Assembly: GCA_964036295.1 (NCBI GenBank)
Contig: OZ038470.1
Location: 3,659,501-3,723,500 of the forward strand
Length of the DNA stretch: 64,000 nucleotides
Direction: 5' to 3'
From: Plumapathes pennacea
Taxonomy: Eukaryota > Cnidaria > Anthozoa > Antipatharia > Myriopathidae
The notes under the pieces were generated by a model that worked only from the letters and a program-made list of their open reading frames with translations, ran no database searches and was not told the origin of the DNA. Positions 23,701 to 34,130 of the stretch are shown in pieces. How positions within the stretch are numbered: the first letter of the stretch is position 1; every line of letters begins with the position of its first letter. Position numbers and translations under genes: made by a program.

Positions 23701-26700
23701 CTAAGTCAAAATGCTCTGATTTGATACCCTGTTCAAGACTAAGTTTAGATAAGTTAGCCTGCGTTGCACGCGTTTCCACTGGAGCATACGAAGAAATCGC
23801 GCGAAAACGGCGAGAGCAAAAATGTGGTTGAGGGGAGAGGGGAAGAGGAGAAAACCTTCGGAAAATAACCCTTTTTAAGACACGAAAATGTAAAATTTGA
23901 TACCCTGTTTAAGACAGAAGACCCTGAAAATGATACCCTATCGGGCGGAACGTCGCTATATAGGAAATATATGGGAGTACCCCCCCCCCCCCCCCCCCCC
24001 CCCACCCCGGGCTTTTGGCAGTATAAGTTTTAACAAAATACGATAAACCATGAACGTGAACACTGCTAATTAGAATGTACTTTTGCCTTTATGAGTTTTC
24101 AGTTTGCATTGGAAACTGCAAGATGGCTGAGCCCCTGGTAATTAATTTTTAGAGAAATCCAGATTCCCAAGCAAAACATTTAGGCTTTTCAACTGCTGGC
24201 CGGGTTTGACTAGTCTGCTCGCAGCCGTTTTTGCGGTCGCAACAAAAACGGCTGCGAGCAGACTAGGGTTTGACCCACGAATAAAGAATTCGCATTTTCG
24301 TGAACTGCAAAATAGGAAATATTAGAAATCGCAATCCATTCGTGCTTACATTTTTTTAAGTAGCCTAAATGCGCGGAATATTTTACAGTGGACTATAATT
24401 CAATTTTATTAGTGCAAACACTTTCAGTATTAAGAGAAAGATCAGAGTTTCCCAAAATCTTTCCAAATTTCCTGATTTTTGCTTGACGGAGGTCGCTTTC
24501 ATTATAACGTGATGAACTTTTTTTCTCTTTTCACTGATGGTGTGACCACTCCTCAACCACTCAAGCTTCACGGATTTCACGCTGTTTTGGCGTCGCTATA
24601 AATGATTCACACTCGCGCAAGGAACCGCACTTACCTCTCCTTGACCTTGCCGTGTTTGACCAATATTATACCCGGATCTTAAAAAAAAAAAAAACGCTGA
24701 CGTCACGCGCGACAAGCGTCACGATGATCGCGTGATTCGAAAGCGCCAAAGTGTGGACGAAAAACGAAAAACAGAAGCAAAGTTGCGTTTTCCAACAAAG
24801 CTAGTGTGGATGGGCAAAAACGAATAAAAGAATTGATCGGGTGGACGGATCCTAAGTGACTTTTGAGAACGGAAAAAAAAACTGTTTTCAAGCGAAAACG
24901 GATACGTGTGGGGTCTAAAACTTGTCGTGTGTTGAGTTCTGCAAGCTAAAATATTACTGACACAATAAAATCATGCCTTGATGACACGAGATATGAAACT
25001 GCAACTGATATCGATTAACAACAACAGACATCTGCAGATCTCGTGCCTTGGACGGTTGCCAACTGTTGTTCGTGATGCGCCGAAGCTTATAGTAATCTGA
25101 ACCGATTAGCTTTCGCAACTGCAACAAGAACAGTTAGAATATGCGGGTCGGCATTTGTCACAAAACCTTTCGACAATCTTGACAGAAAACGCGTCAAAAA
25201 AGGCGGTGGTCACCCGGTCACATGAAACATGTTTCCCATTCATGTCACGCACAGATGGAGTGTGCTTCGAAGCGCAGGAATCAATAGGAACATTACAAGA
25301 ATTAGCACTTCCCAAAATTGCCGTCTAGACAATATTAACATAGTTAGTTTTAAAATGTTTGTTCTGCAACATTTTTCGGATTAGGAACTGATCTATATCC
25401 ATGTTCATTTTCTACAAAGCCTTGACAGCATCACATAGAATTCCAAAACAAATATCAAATAAGTTAAAAACAAATAAAAAAGTAAAATAAGTATAATATC
25501 TAACAACAAGCAAATACTAATATTCCTAATTCCTATGACACTTCAAATCACATACAAGCTACATTAAGAGCTAAAAAAATCAAAAGAGACAAAAGTGAAG
25601 TTATTAAATCCAAATCCCTAAAGTATAGTTGCTTTAGACTGCAGTTTCTGGAAGTGCATTTCAGTCTCTAGACAATATATGTATATTATTTCTCTCTAGT
25701 AGTATTCTAAGTTTTTAGTGTTGTGTGAGCTTTGAAACCCTACAGGACTGGAGGAATATTATTATGTCAAATCTATTGATATGCATTATCCTATGTCCTC
25801 TCAGTCTTCACTCACCTATTTGTTTTTAACTTATCTAATATTTGTATTGAGGTTCTTCTTGATGCTAAATTAAAGCAGGCTTTGTAGAAAATAATAGATC
25901 TACTGATCATGCATGGCCAATGTTTGAATGTCTTTTTTTTTTTTTTTTTTTTTTTTGCAATAAGTCCCATCGCAGGTTCTGATTTTGTCTATGTGGCCAG
26001 GGCCTTACAGGTCCCTTCTTACAGGTCAGGTACAAAAACAGGTACAGAGGACTTGTGGGAATTTTTGCATTCTAAGGCGGTGCTAAACTCCTGGCTCAAT
26101 TGAAGAGTCTCCAAAGGACTCAATATATCACAAGGGGGGAGGACAGGGATGCTAGTTGTACCTCTGAGGGGCCAAAATCACAGGTTTTGGTACCGTTTAG
26201 GGTGCTCAACATCAAACACTGACATTTCTATGTGTCATGGTACCGTTTAGGGGTCAGGTGTCAGTCAAATGAACTTGTATTGTGTGGGTCTTTATAACAA
26301 TATTAAAGGCATCAAAACTTTAAATTCTTGGTATACTTTAGGGGTCAAAATATGCTCAAGCCATGCCCATTTTAGTACCTCTCAGGGGTCAAAATGAAAA
26401 TTCCAGATGGGCATCCCCGTTCTTTTGTGTGGGATTGACCCCCTCCACCCCCCAGGCTCAATATGCCGTCACAACTTTACATTCTTTTCTTATCATGTGT
26501 TATGTGCCAGTAAAGTCTTCCTAACCAAAGGTACCTCGGTTGTGGATCCAGGGAGCTGGGGAGGGGGAGGTACAAAAACACTGGGGTGGTGCACTGGGGT
26601 GGCCGGTGTACCCCCTTTTGGTGTTGGAGCTATAGTATAATGATTTATGCACCGGACCTATTCTTTGTGTGAGTTTTTACTTTGAACAAGTGTCACATTT

Positions 26701-27241
26701 GATAAAAAAGACCTTTTATCTGTGCTTCAAAATGGTCCCAGAAGGAGCCGGTTTTGTGTGTTTTCCTTCCTTCTCCCTTCACAAAACGCCCAATTACAAT
26801 AACAGATTAGTCTGATTTTCCGAATTGGCGCGTGTAAATATGTGTCAAATTAATTACCAAAGTCTCAAACCTTTCATCATTAGTGTACATGACAATATCA
26901 ATGACAAAATAGGTAATATACATGCGATTAGAAAATTATTTGGCGATCTAATGGACCTTGTTACTTATATATGCAGGCCTTTGAAGCACAATATCATATA
27001 ACAGATAAGATATAATACAAGACTACTTGTAAAAGTCATGAACATACCGTTTCGCTTTGGGTTTGTCTCTTGATGCAGCGGTGACTTTCTTGTCCTTTTT
27101 GTCACTCTGTCGGGATGGCGCCTTCGCCAGCTTCATTCTTGCCATCCTTCGTCGCAATTCTTTCCCCCTCGGCTTGCCATGAGGTTTGGATGGCCTGGAA
27201 CCTTGTGGCTTCCCAGGCAATTGCAAAATTTCCGTTTTCAT
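8070..27241 (-). CDS. NPAS1/NPAS3/trachealess-type bHLH-PAS transcription factor (14 coding exons)
   Basis: Coding exons in order (high to low): 27048-27241, 22434-22457, 16019-16206, 15078-15152, 14627-14686, 14340-14416, 13328-13417, 12799-12964, 11821-11951, 11371-11555, 11130-11236, 10624-10771, 10064-10227, 8070-9589. All have GT/AG borders and matching phases, totalling 3129 nt or about 1042 residues; vertebrate NPAS3 is about 900. The start is ATG at 27241. Residues 1-72 are Lys/Arg-rich. The bHLH lies at about 75-132 ([37 protein letters not shown]). PAS-A is about 195-285 ([20 protein letters not shown]). Next is a conserved [11 protein letters not shown]...SSGYRVIH stretch, then PAS-B at about 380-485 ([31 protein letters not shown]). 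The C-terminal half is one 506-codon exon, low-complexity and with poly-Gln. These motifs match NPAS1/3 better than SIM or HIF-alpha. From the family it should act in the nucleus, dimerised with ARNT. A candidate 5' UTR exon ends at 27360. The first two exons are placed by phase and splice fit, not homology, so they are less certain. Confidence 0.88.
8708..8760 (-). repeat. Coding (CAA)n poly-glutamine tract
   Basis: About 17 uninterrupted CAA codons, flanked by mixed CAG/CGA codons, encode a poly-Gln run in the C-terminal exon of the bHLH-PAS gene. It reads as (GTT)n on the plus strand. Pure CAA repeats are expected to vary in length between individuals. Confidence 0.9.
12276..12595. mobile_element. 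Fold-back element with TATAACGCGT ends
   Basis: AAGAAATATATAACGCGT...GCCTCATCTAAACAC at 12276-12320 is mirrored by GTGTTTAGATGAGGC...CGTTATATATTTCTT at 12417-12463. Inner arms match too (GTTGGGAGAACAC / GTGTTCTCCCAAC), giving a ~190-bp palindrome. A tail to about 12595 carries GTGTAATATACTCTCAT and GCCAATCAGGGCGCGCG. Related copies are at 30497-30590 (truncated) and 52749-52976. It lies in an intron of the bHLH-PAS gene and has no coding capacity. Confidence 0.75.
12711..12780. repeat. (AAAC)n/(AAAT)n microsatellite
   Basis: CAAA units grade into TAAA units within a bHLH-PAS intron, about 20 bases from the donor of the exon at 12799-12964. Similar short AAAC runs occur at 10776-10795, 11568-11584 and 14693-14712, also beside bHLH-PAS exons. 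Confidence 0.9.
13526..13737. mobile_element. Degenerate single copy of the 3254-3735 element
   Basis: AAAGCACAATCCAGCTAATCC, then a GTCTAAACTTT stretch, ATGAGAAGG and GGTTAATCCCGAGCTT, follow the order seen in the 3495-3735 arm. Sequence divergence is high and the GGGCCC ends are lost. It is intronic in the bHLH-PAS gene. Confidence 0.5.
16535..16864. mobile_element. TAGAGC-ended MITE, copy 1 (~330 bp)
   Basis: It begins TAGAGCACTTTTTGGATGAC and ends AAAAACGGCTCTA, an inverted pair. The interior has repeated CCAATCA/TGATTGG boxes and AACCAAAACC runs. Other copies are at 30878-31105, 33621-33908 and 35953-36276. The flanking TA may be the target site, as in Tc1/mariner-type MITEs. There is no transposase. 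This copy is in intron 2 of the bHLH-PAS gene. Confidence 0.75.
19520..19778. mobile_element. Putative MITE with CCTGGCCAAATGGTACT ends
   Basis: The left end (CTGGCCAAATGGTACTCCCA) is an imperfect inverted match to the right end (GGCAGTACCACTTGGACAGG). The interior has several ACTTGAGTTGGC/GCCAACTC repeats in both orientations. The element is ~260 bp and non-coding, inside bHLH-PAS intron 2. No second copy was found in the window. Confidence 0.5.
20572..20742. mobile_element. ACAGT(C/T)GAACC-ended MITE, copy 1
   Basis: The left end ACAGTTGAACCATGCTATTT is inverse to the right end AAAATAGCGGGGTTAGACTG. The interior has TTCAAAGTCCCCATTATTTC and a GTGGGACTTC block. A well-matched second copy is at 47114-47292, and a related element is at 40551-40683. 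The CAGT-GAACC(T/C)CG ends resemble those of pogo/Tigger-like elements. No transposase is present. Confidence 0.7.
22434..22457 (-). CDS. 24-nt microexon of the bHLH-PAS gene
   Basis: TTTCCTTACAG precedes it and GTAAGTC follows it on the minus strand. With incoming phase 2 (from 27048) and outgoing phase 2 (into 16206) it encodes SKSSDNSR just ahead of [11 protein letters not shown]. The frame is open only with these phases. No in-frame ATG occurs immediately upstream, which supports a distal first exon. It is placed by splice-site quality and phase, not by homology. Confidence 0.7.
23580..24010. repeat. ACCCTATTCAAGAC / GATACCCT dispersed repeat
   Basis: The segment contains repeated blocks ACCCTATTCAAGACACAAAA, TACCCTGTTTAAGAC and GAAAATGATACCCT, ending in a ~24-base C run. 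Related blocks with CCTATTTCAGAC and GATACCCTTT occur at 17225-17345 and 36810-37070, again next to G/C runs. Non-coding. Confidence 0.6.
24210..24266. repeat. Perfect 23-bp inverted repeat
   Basis: The arm CTAGTCTGCTCGCAGCCGTT (plus TTT) at 24210-24232 is exactly complementary to 24244-24266, with an 11-base loop (GCGGTCGCAAC). It could form a stable cruciform or an RNA hairpin. It may be the outer ends of a very short fold-back element. Confidence 0.85.
26140..26640. repeat. TACCGTTTAGGGGTCA-type repeated segment
   Basis: Imperfect repeats of GGTACCGTTTAGGGTGCTCA, GGTACCGTTTAGGGGTCAGG, TATACTTTAGGGGTCAAAAT and TACCTCTCAGGGGTCAAAAT follow each other, then G- and C-rich stretches. The pattern resembles the 23580 family in style but not in sequence. 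No coding sequence was seen. Confidence 0.5.
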
Positions 27242-27768
27242 GGGTTCAGCAGGTTCTAACCAGACTATGAAAATACCTTTGACCAGGAAGAAGTGAAAAT
27301 AGTTTTAAAAATTCAGTTGGTAAAGAAACGTTGCGTTTCGCATGGCCTCTGGTACTTACTTCGTTTAAAGTTCGGGAATCCCGATTCTTGGTTGTCGAAG
27401 AGAGATCGAAAACAAGAACTGAATTTCGACTAGAAACACACGCCTCTGGCCCCCAAAAAACTGAGTTCCTGCTCGCTACGTGACTTGAATATAAAGTATT
27501 TACATTAACCTTGTTTACATTCGTTCTTTGGTCACAGCGGCAACTTCCGGTCGAAACAGGAAGTGCGTTAACCCACATTGCTCGGTTACCAAGCTCAAAT
27601 CATTATTGGCGTTGTGGTGGGAAATTCTAAATTTTCTAATACTCGCTTTTGGTATGCCTTGATCACTAAGGTAAGTCCATCCTGGCTTTGTCTGTCGTTC
27701 TAAAAGTGTATAAGTACTCCTCCGTACTATTTTGTCTAATGCCCATGGCTGTTCAACGTTCGCAGACG
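27242..27768. promoter_or_regulatory. Divergent promoter region between bHLH-PAS and ING genes
   Basis: The two start codons are 527 bp apart and transcribed away from each other. On the minus side a GTAAGT donor at 27354-27359 and a TTTTCATAG acceptor ending at 27265 outline a 5' UTR exon and a ~95-bp intron before the ATG. On the plus side in-frame ATGs at 27739 and 27745 precede the preferred one at 27769. No clear TATA box was seen. Transcription start sites are not determinable from sequence alone. Confidence 0.6.
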
Positions 27769-30700
27769 ATGGATTCGACCTTTTCTGCAGCTGCATTCAT
27801 CGAGAATTACCTCGAATGTAAGTTTTAGTTTTCAGTTTTCCTTTCCTCTGATGCAAAGTAATAGTATGCACCCGTAGATAACGGGTCACAACGCTTCATA
27901 GCTGGAGAACGCTTGAAACTTAGCCTTGTTCTCTTGAAAACGTCGAACAAGGTCGTGTTGATCGCAACTCCAAGATAGTGTTTTCCTGTGTAGAAATCCA
28001 CCGAGTTTCAATTATTGTGTCACGGTAAAAGTACGAGGGGTTGCCTTATGTTTACTTAATGCTGTGTTAGAATTGCTACTGATCGTATCCAGCGGACAAA
28101 TTACGCTCCAGAGTAGGTTGAAAGGAACAGTCTTAAGTTACATGTAGTTATTTATCTGTTAGGCAGTCACACAGCTGTACGTAGCACAAAACGATCAAAA
28201 GACTGTACGTGAACTATTTGTGGAACTTGGCATGTAATTGTACCTGCAGCAAAATGTAACGCTCTGGGGATCGATAAAGAAAACCTTTGACTCCCAAGAA
28301 ATACATATGAAAGCACGGCACCAGAAATGAGAACAAAATATTTCACATGCATGTCATTGAAGCTATAACTACTGCATAACTAAATTAAGTGTGAACACTT
28401 GTATGGGATTCTCTTGATGATAGTGTTACTCAGTCTGGATCACTAATAAGTTTCAGAGCAAACTAAAAACACAGTTCTCTTCAATGTAATGAATGAAAGC
28501 TGAGCTTTTCTCTTTCTTAACAACCTAAAGTATGAAATACAGTCTATTGAATATCATTGCCTCGTTCTACAAAGAATTACATTAGAATTTCATTAGATTT
28601 TATAAATGGATGGGTATTCTATATTTGCTCCAACTGCTGTATCAGCTCATGCACTGTCTTATTCTATTACTCAACAATTAACTATTTACAGTCGAAGCTC
28701 TCTGGGCAGACATCTCATAAGTGGACAGCTCTACTTACTGACACCTTTACACGAAACCCAATTAAACTCTACTGGTAGCTCAGTCAAACTCTTCTCAGCT
28801 CTAGTTATGGACACTTTCTTCTTCCCAAGGGTGTCTGCATACAGGAACTTAAACTGTAGTTTAATTGCCACCCAGTGATTGGTGTTTTCAGACTCCCTAT
28901 AATTTCTTTACCAATCATCTGTCCATAGTTCCAACTAGTTCTTTTACTGTACTGTATTTATTAATAATCTGTTATTAATGCCCAATATTTTGTATATTTG
29001 TATTTCCTATATGTAACTGTCTTACATAGGTATAAATCCTTGTGACATTTCAAATTATATTTACACAACTAACATTTATATTGTGTCACATTATAATTTA
29101 AGCTGTGGAATCCCTCCCTGATGCTTTGCAAAGGAACCTGTCACAGCTGCGGGAGTTGGACTTGCTTTACCAAGGTACAGCAATTAACACACACGTACTA
29201 CCTCTGTACAAACCAAATAAACACACCTGGTGATATATTAAATAACAACTATTCGTTAATAGACTAAACTCAAAGTGCTCAAAGTGAAAAGACTAAGTCT
29301 TCATGATTGTTACTTCAGAAAAGTTGAAGGAGGTTGAACGTCTTGTTGGTGCCTTCAATCGCGAGAAGGAACCAGGGGCCAAAAGGAAGTGCCTGATTCA
29401 GATTCAGCGTCGGCTAGTCAAAAGCCAAGAGTATGGAGATGAGAAACTTCAAGTTGTGGGACAAATGATGGATGTGGTAGGTTCTCAATATCAATTACAA
29501 TACTTCTGTCACATTTATAGTGTTTCAATATTTACTTACCTGGTCATGAGAAAAGGATGGTATTGAATGAATGCTGGATACTCCAAAATTTGGTCTCCAC
29601 ACTCTTAGCATTAGCTGCCAGTGGTAAGGCCTGATTTCCACACTTGCAGAACACAAGCACATGAAAAGTATGTTTTGTCAATAAAAATGGGTAACATAAG
29701 AATGAGGAAAATTTTGATATTTGTGCTTGCACTTACTAATGCATTACTAATGTGCTTGAACTTTACTTAAGACTGTTTTCAATGTGAAACATTATAAGGC
29801 CTCTTGTGCTTGTGTGGCTCATGAAAACTTGCTAACTGCAAACCCTGAACCTAACCATCCTGGGTTCTTTCATTCCGCTTGCTTGCAACTTTGGTACCCA
29901 ATGGCTGTGGTAGTTTGACAAAATTAAGAACCTCTGATACTCGGCACATGAGAATTAATTTTATGTAAGTATGTCACAGTTGCTGAATATGTGAGTTTTC
30001 CTCCTTGCAGGCCGACACCAGAAGTCGCCAGATAGAAGTAGAAATGGATAACATAGATACGTACAGAAGTGATGATTTGGCACCAACCATTATGAAACAA
30101 GATCTTCCAGGTAAACTAAGAGCATGTTTCTTTTTGTAAACTACTGTTGGTTAGGCAAGAATTTCTTGCCAACTATTTTGAGGGAAACTAAAGCAGTTTT
30201 TGAAAGCTGTGTTGGAGAGCAGAATGGTACAATTTTATCAGTCATCTTACAGACTTTGAAAGCTGTTGGTGAGTACATTCTCATGGTACTGATTGCTTTA
30301 CTGTTCTTGACTACTCTTTTCACATTTTGCTCGAAAATGTCAAAATGTTACAAAATAATAATTATTTGCACTGTTCTTAGCAGGATCCCGGCCATCCTTA
30401 GCTGGATCCCAAACATTGGACTTAGAAATATTTAAGGTTCTGGAGGGATTTTATTGCACCAAATATAACATCCTTGTATGCAATGTATTTTACTTGACCA
30501 ATTATTTTATAAAAGAAATATATAACGCGTTCCCATGTAACATAGCCTCATCTAAACACTTGGGAAGTTGGGAGAGCACTTGAGTAGCACCTATTTTTAA
30601 AATCTATGTTATACTCATAGATATTTTACAACCTACCTACACCTGGCTACTCCAACTAGTAGTAATCACTTATCCATGTACAGGGAAGGTAACACACCCT

Positions 30701-32891
30701 TTCCTCTTTTTTCTGATCTATCCAGTTATTGATGAGCATCCAAAGCCACATACTGAAAAAGCACCAAAACGTAAGTACTGTAAGGCAAAGAAAGGGATTA
30801 AGTGCTGCAGTTATGATTGCAAGTAAAACGTAGCCCTTATTTATAATGCATTATTTGCATCATCATTACACTGCTTTTAGAGCCATTTTTTGGATGACTG
30901 TTGAAAATACTGTAATCATGTAATATTGCTTTGGTTTTTGCATGCAATTAAGTCTCACACAAGAAAGCAAGCCATGATGGCATTTCCTGCCACTACTCAT
31001 TGGTTTCTTCAAAGTAAAACCGAATGCAAATTACTTTGGCTTGTGATTGGTTGAAAGCATTTCCTACAGCCTCTTTGATTGGTGTACTTAAAACCGGCCA
31101 CTCTAATCAACATTATACTGTTACACAAACCCTTTCAGGGAATCGTCGTCCACGCAATAATGACCGACAAGAGCGAGACTCTGAAGCAGGCACAGGGTCT
31201 ACAGCAGGATCCATGAGCAGCGATACACACAAAACAGTCAAGAAAAAGGCTAACAAGAGGAAGTGAGTAGGTTTTCTTGTTGTGCCCCCAGCCCTGCGTC
31301 AAGACGGAAACCTCCTTAACAATGCCTTGTATGACTGACATACACAATACACCACTTTCATCATTGCAGAAAGTTTTGAGTTCTATCTGATTGAAATCTC
31401 TAGCAACTTATTCTCAAGTTGGGCTGAATCTTTTTAACTTGAGTTTAGTAGTTGTTTGCTGTGCTTGGTCTTTTTTGTGTCTTTACCACTGTAAATGCTT
31501 TATAATGACCAATAATCAATCGTAATAATTCCTCGGTGGTATTATCTGCTTTCACATTCACTAAATCCAAAGTTACCAAGACAATACAGTATCAATAGTC
31601 AATGTGGGTTATGTTAAGTTCATCCTTCATGGCACATTATTTTGATGTATCCCTATGGTCAACACCATTCCAATGCTACTACTTTTAAGTGCCAGTTATA
31701 CACACGACAGAACATAATGTTTTGGATCTTTTTCAGGTCAAGAGCTAAACCACAAGGTTCCCCAACTCATGATATCCCAATTGATCCCAATGAGCCAACA
31801 TATTGCCTGTGTAACCAGGTACGACTTAAATATGATTAGGCAGTTTAAAATTACCGAATTCCACAGCCCGCAAGTAGCAAAGATTCATATTACTTGTAGT
31901 ATAAGGCTACCATTCTGTCAACAGAAAATCCTCCCAGTTATAAGCCATTCCCTCTCCTAAAAAATCTGGACTCAAATTAGGCCTTGCCAAGAGACTTATA
32001 TATACAGACATGCAAATTTGGGAATATATTAGTTTTGTCAACTTGTTGGCTGAAAACCATTATTAATATTAAGACAAATTTTCTATTAGCAAGTACAGTA
32101 TTATTACAACAATACCCTTAATGTATACATAGTTCCTATGGTACATAATTTATATAATTCGTTCTTAATTTCTATCTTTTTTGTATTTCTTTCTGGCAGG
32201 TGTCTTTTGGTGAAATGATAGGGTGTGATAATGATGAGGTACATTGTGTTTAACTGCTGTAATTCTGTGTTGTGCTTTGTTGTCTTTCTGTAAACTACAG
32301 TACTTCCTCCATATAATTGATAGTCCAACCTGACACCTCAAATGTATACATTTCAATCCTGCAATCACTTAGTCAGTAGCCACTTCAAAAAGAAACCCAC
32401 TCCCATCAATGACCAGAGACATCAATACCATTATCTGATGAAACCTCATATTCACTAGACTCTGGAAGATGACTTTTCCACCCAGCTAGTCGAGACATCA
32501 GTCACCAACAGCAGTATAATCACAACCAACATACAGACATACTACACACCAGTTTTGACTAGACATACTTCATGATTTTGTTTTGAATTTTCCAGTGTCC
32601 AATCGAGTGGTTCCACTTTCAATGCGTGGGACTCACAACCAAACCAAAAGGAAAATGGTAAGCAGTTTATAATATAAATTCTTGTGAGGCATTTTATTCA
32701 CTAAGATATTTAGAGAATGAAGGAACAATAATATTGGTGTCACTTTATCAATCTCAATCTCCATACATCAGACACTATTTCCGTCATACTGACGTCTCAC
32801 ATATCCCAATATTTTCATTCTATCTCTGTCTCACAGGTATTGTCCAAAGTGTATCCAAGAACGCAAGCGGGAACGTAACTACCTAAGATAA
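27769..32891 (+). CDS. ING1/ING2-type inhibitor of growth protein (PHD finger)
   Basis: Exons: 27769-27817, 29103-29174, 29319-29476, 30011-30110, 30726-30770, 31139-31262, 31737-31818, 32200-32238, 32596-32657, 32837-32891. Phases agree throughout, giving 261 residues; human ING1 and ING2 are about 280. The N-terminal helical ING domain runs from about 10 to 110 (SVESLPDALQRNLSQLRELD, RRLVKSQEYGDEKLQVV). A basic, Ser/Thr-rich region follows. The PHD finger is at about 203-253, with Cys4-His-Cys3 order (YCLCNQ, IGCDNDECPIEWFHF, CVGLTTKPKGKWYCPKC). The Tyr before CLC and the Trp of EWFHF match the H3K4me3 cage of ING2. The C-terminus KRERNYLR is a short polybasic tail typical of ING1/2 and absent in ING4/5. 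From the family, it recruits Sin3-HDAC complexes to methylated histone H3 in the nucleus. ATG 27769 has A at -3 and G at +4; in-frame ATGs at 27745 and 27739 would add 8 or 10 residues. Confidence 0.95.
30497..30590. mobile_element. Truncated copy of the TATAACGCGT fold-back
   Basis: ATTTTATAAAAGAAATATAT, AACGCGTTCCCATGTAACAT and GCCTCATCTAAACACTTGGG match one arm of the element at 12276-12595. The opposite arm is missing. It lies in an ING intron. Confidence 0.65.
30878..31105. mobile_element. TAGAGC-ended MITE, copy 2 (internally deleted)
   Basis: It begins TAGAGCCATTTTTTGGATGA and CTGTTGAAAA, with ATTGCTTTGGTTTTTGCATG inside. The right end is degenerate (AAAACCGGCCACTCTA). It stops about 33 bp before ING exon 6 at 31139, so its edge reaches the acceptor region. 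Confidence 0.65.
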
Positions 32892-32989
32892 CCACAAAAC
32901 TACGTCTTTCTCCACATTCGAGTTGTTCTTTTGAACACAGTGTTTTTTTTTTTTTTCGTAAAGGCTTTAGAGTTCAGAATTATCTCGCA

Positions 32990-32995
32990 AATAAA
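32990..32995 (+). terminator. Polyadenylation signal AATAAA of the ING gene
   Basis: A canonical hexamer about 100 bases after the stop at 32891, following a T-rich run at 32942-32956. Cleavage would fall near 33010. Confidence 0.65.
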
Positions 32996-33039
32996 GGCAC
33001 ACTGTAGTTTACATTCACACCAGTTGCAAACAAAAGGAT

Positions 33040-34130
33040 GGGACCTTTAACTCTTGAATGTGGTAAAGTCATATTTGTCCTTTCAGCATGTGAACACAGA
33101 TATGTAGTTATAGTAAGGAGAATCTTGCATCTGATAGTTTAACCAGAAAAAAGATTGTGATTCTCAATACGTCACTCATGTTTTCTATGTGAATAGTTGG
33201 GACAATTTGCATTATGAAGTTAGTGTACAGGGTCACTGGAGTCCAGCGTGTGATTGCATGTTCTCACCTTATGTGGTCACACTGTGCTTTGTAAGAACTT
33301 GTTCTTCTAAGAATATAGCACATTCCAAGAGTACCTGTAGCACATTTAGTTGTGCTTTGATTGAGAGGTTTGCTTTCATCCTGTCATTTAAAATTCACTC
33401 CTGAGATTGATTAACTTCGATATTCTCCTTCAGTAGCTCGCAAGATATAGCATAGAGACCTTAGCATTTGATAACTTACTCAGAAAGCTGATTGACTACT
33501 AATTCTCTCTAGTTTATCACGCAAACAGTACAGTTCTTAGAATTGTTGAATTGCTACTACACTTTCAGAAAAGTGTATATTCCGGGAACGCCGCATGACT
33601 TCAAGTTAATATTCATAAAGTCCAGGCCGTTTTCGGACGTCTGTCAAATATAATCGTGTGATTGCTTTGGTTTTACTGGTCCAAATTCTCGGCCAATCAA
33701 GAGCAAAAGCAAAACCTGGTTGCGATATTCTCACGCAAGAAAGCACGTGGCGATGGCGTTTCCTCGCACTGCTGATTGGTCTCTTCATAGTAAAACTAAA
33801 CACGGATTACTTTGACTTCCATTGGTTGAAAATGTTTCTTACAGCCTCTGTGATTGGCGGTGCACTTGCTTTGTTTTTGGTTTTCGACAGTCATCCAAAA
33901 ACGGCTCTAATGCACGTGGTACTTAAACTTCCAATCAGATCGTGCGTACTATGTACCTTGTCTTATTATAACTCCTGGGAGTGATCGATCTCTTACCATT
34001 TCCAATACTTGGCGTTTGATAATTTCCTTAGATTACAGTTGATTAAACTATCAATACACTATGCGACTCTCATGTTTTCTTCTCAATGGCTGGGAGAATA
34101 TGCGTTACGAAATTAAAGTAAAACTATTCA
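33040..34130. repeat. Cluster of dispersed-repeat and MITE copies downstream of ING
   Basis: Three partial copies of the ACTCATACATTTTC family (about 33040-33200, 33410-33560, 33990-34130) flank a TAGAGC-type MITE at 33621-33908. That MITE contains CCGTTTTCGGACGTCTGTC, CTGATTGG boxes and a TCATCCAAAAACGGCTCTA end. The left TAGAGC is degraded. No gene was seen. Confidence 0.6.

Larger units (their letters stand above)
22458..27047. other. bHLH-PAS intron 1, no other gene recognised
   Basis: This ~4.6-kb intron holds several repeats and homopolymers (C run about 23980-24003, T run 25925-25956). A palindromic CRE (TGACGTCA) is at 24698-24705, and a YY1-like AAGATGGCGG is at about 22766. Minus-strand GTAAGT at 24623-24628 could be a donor of an alternative 5' exon, but that exon would lack an ATG. 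Open frames of 60-95 codons here have no recognisable motifs. Confidence 0.5.

Noticed and set aside
24623..24705. Possible alternative first exon of the bHLH-PAS gene with a nearby palindromic CRE
   Set aside because: The GTAAGT donor is good, but the upstream sequence lacks an ATG in the correct frame. Kept only as a possible non-coding alternative 5' exon.
25106..25315. Minus-strand 69-codon Cys-rich frame in bHLH-PAS intron 1
   Set aside because: The cysteine spacing matches no zinc-finger or toxin-like family I can name, there is no signal peptide, and it is short enough to occur by chance.
27246..27578. Minus-strand 110-codon frame upstream of the bHLH-PAS first exon
   Set aside because: A good GTAAGT donor at 27354-27359 interrupts it, and joining to the next acceptor puts a stop in this frame. 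It fits better as 5' UTR.
33658..33984. Plus-strand 108-codon frame after ING
   Set aside because: It lies entirely inside the TAGAGC-type MITE copy at 33621-33908 and its edge.
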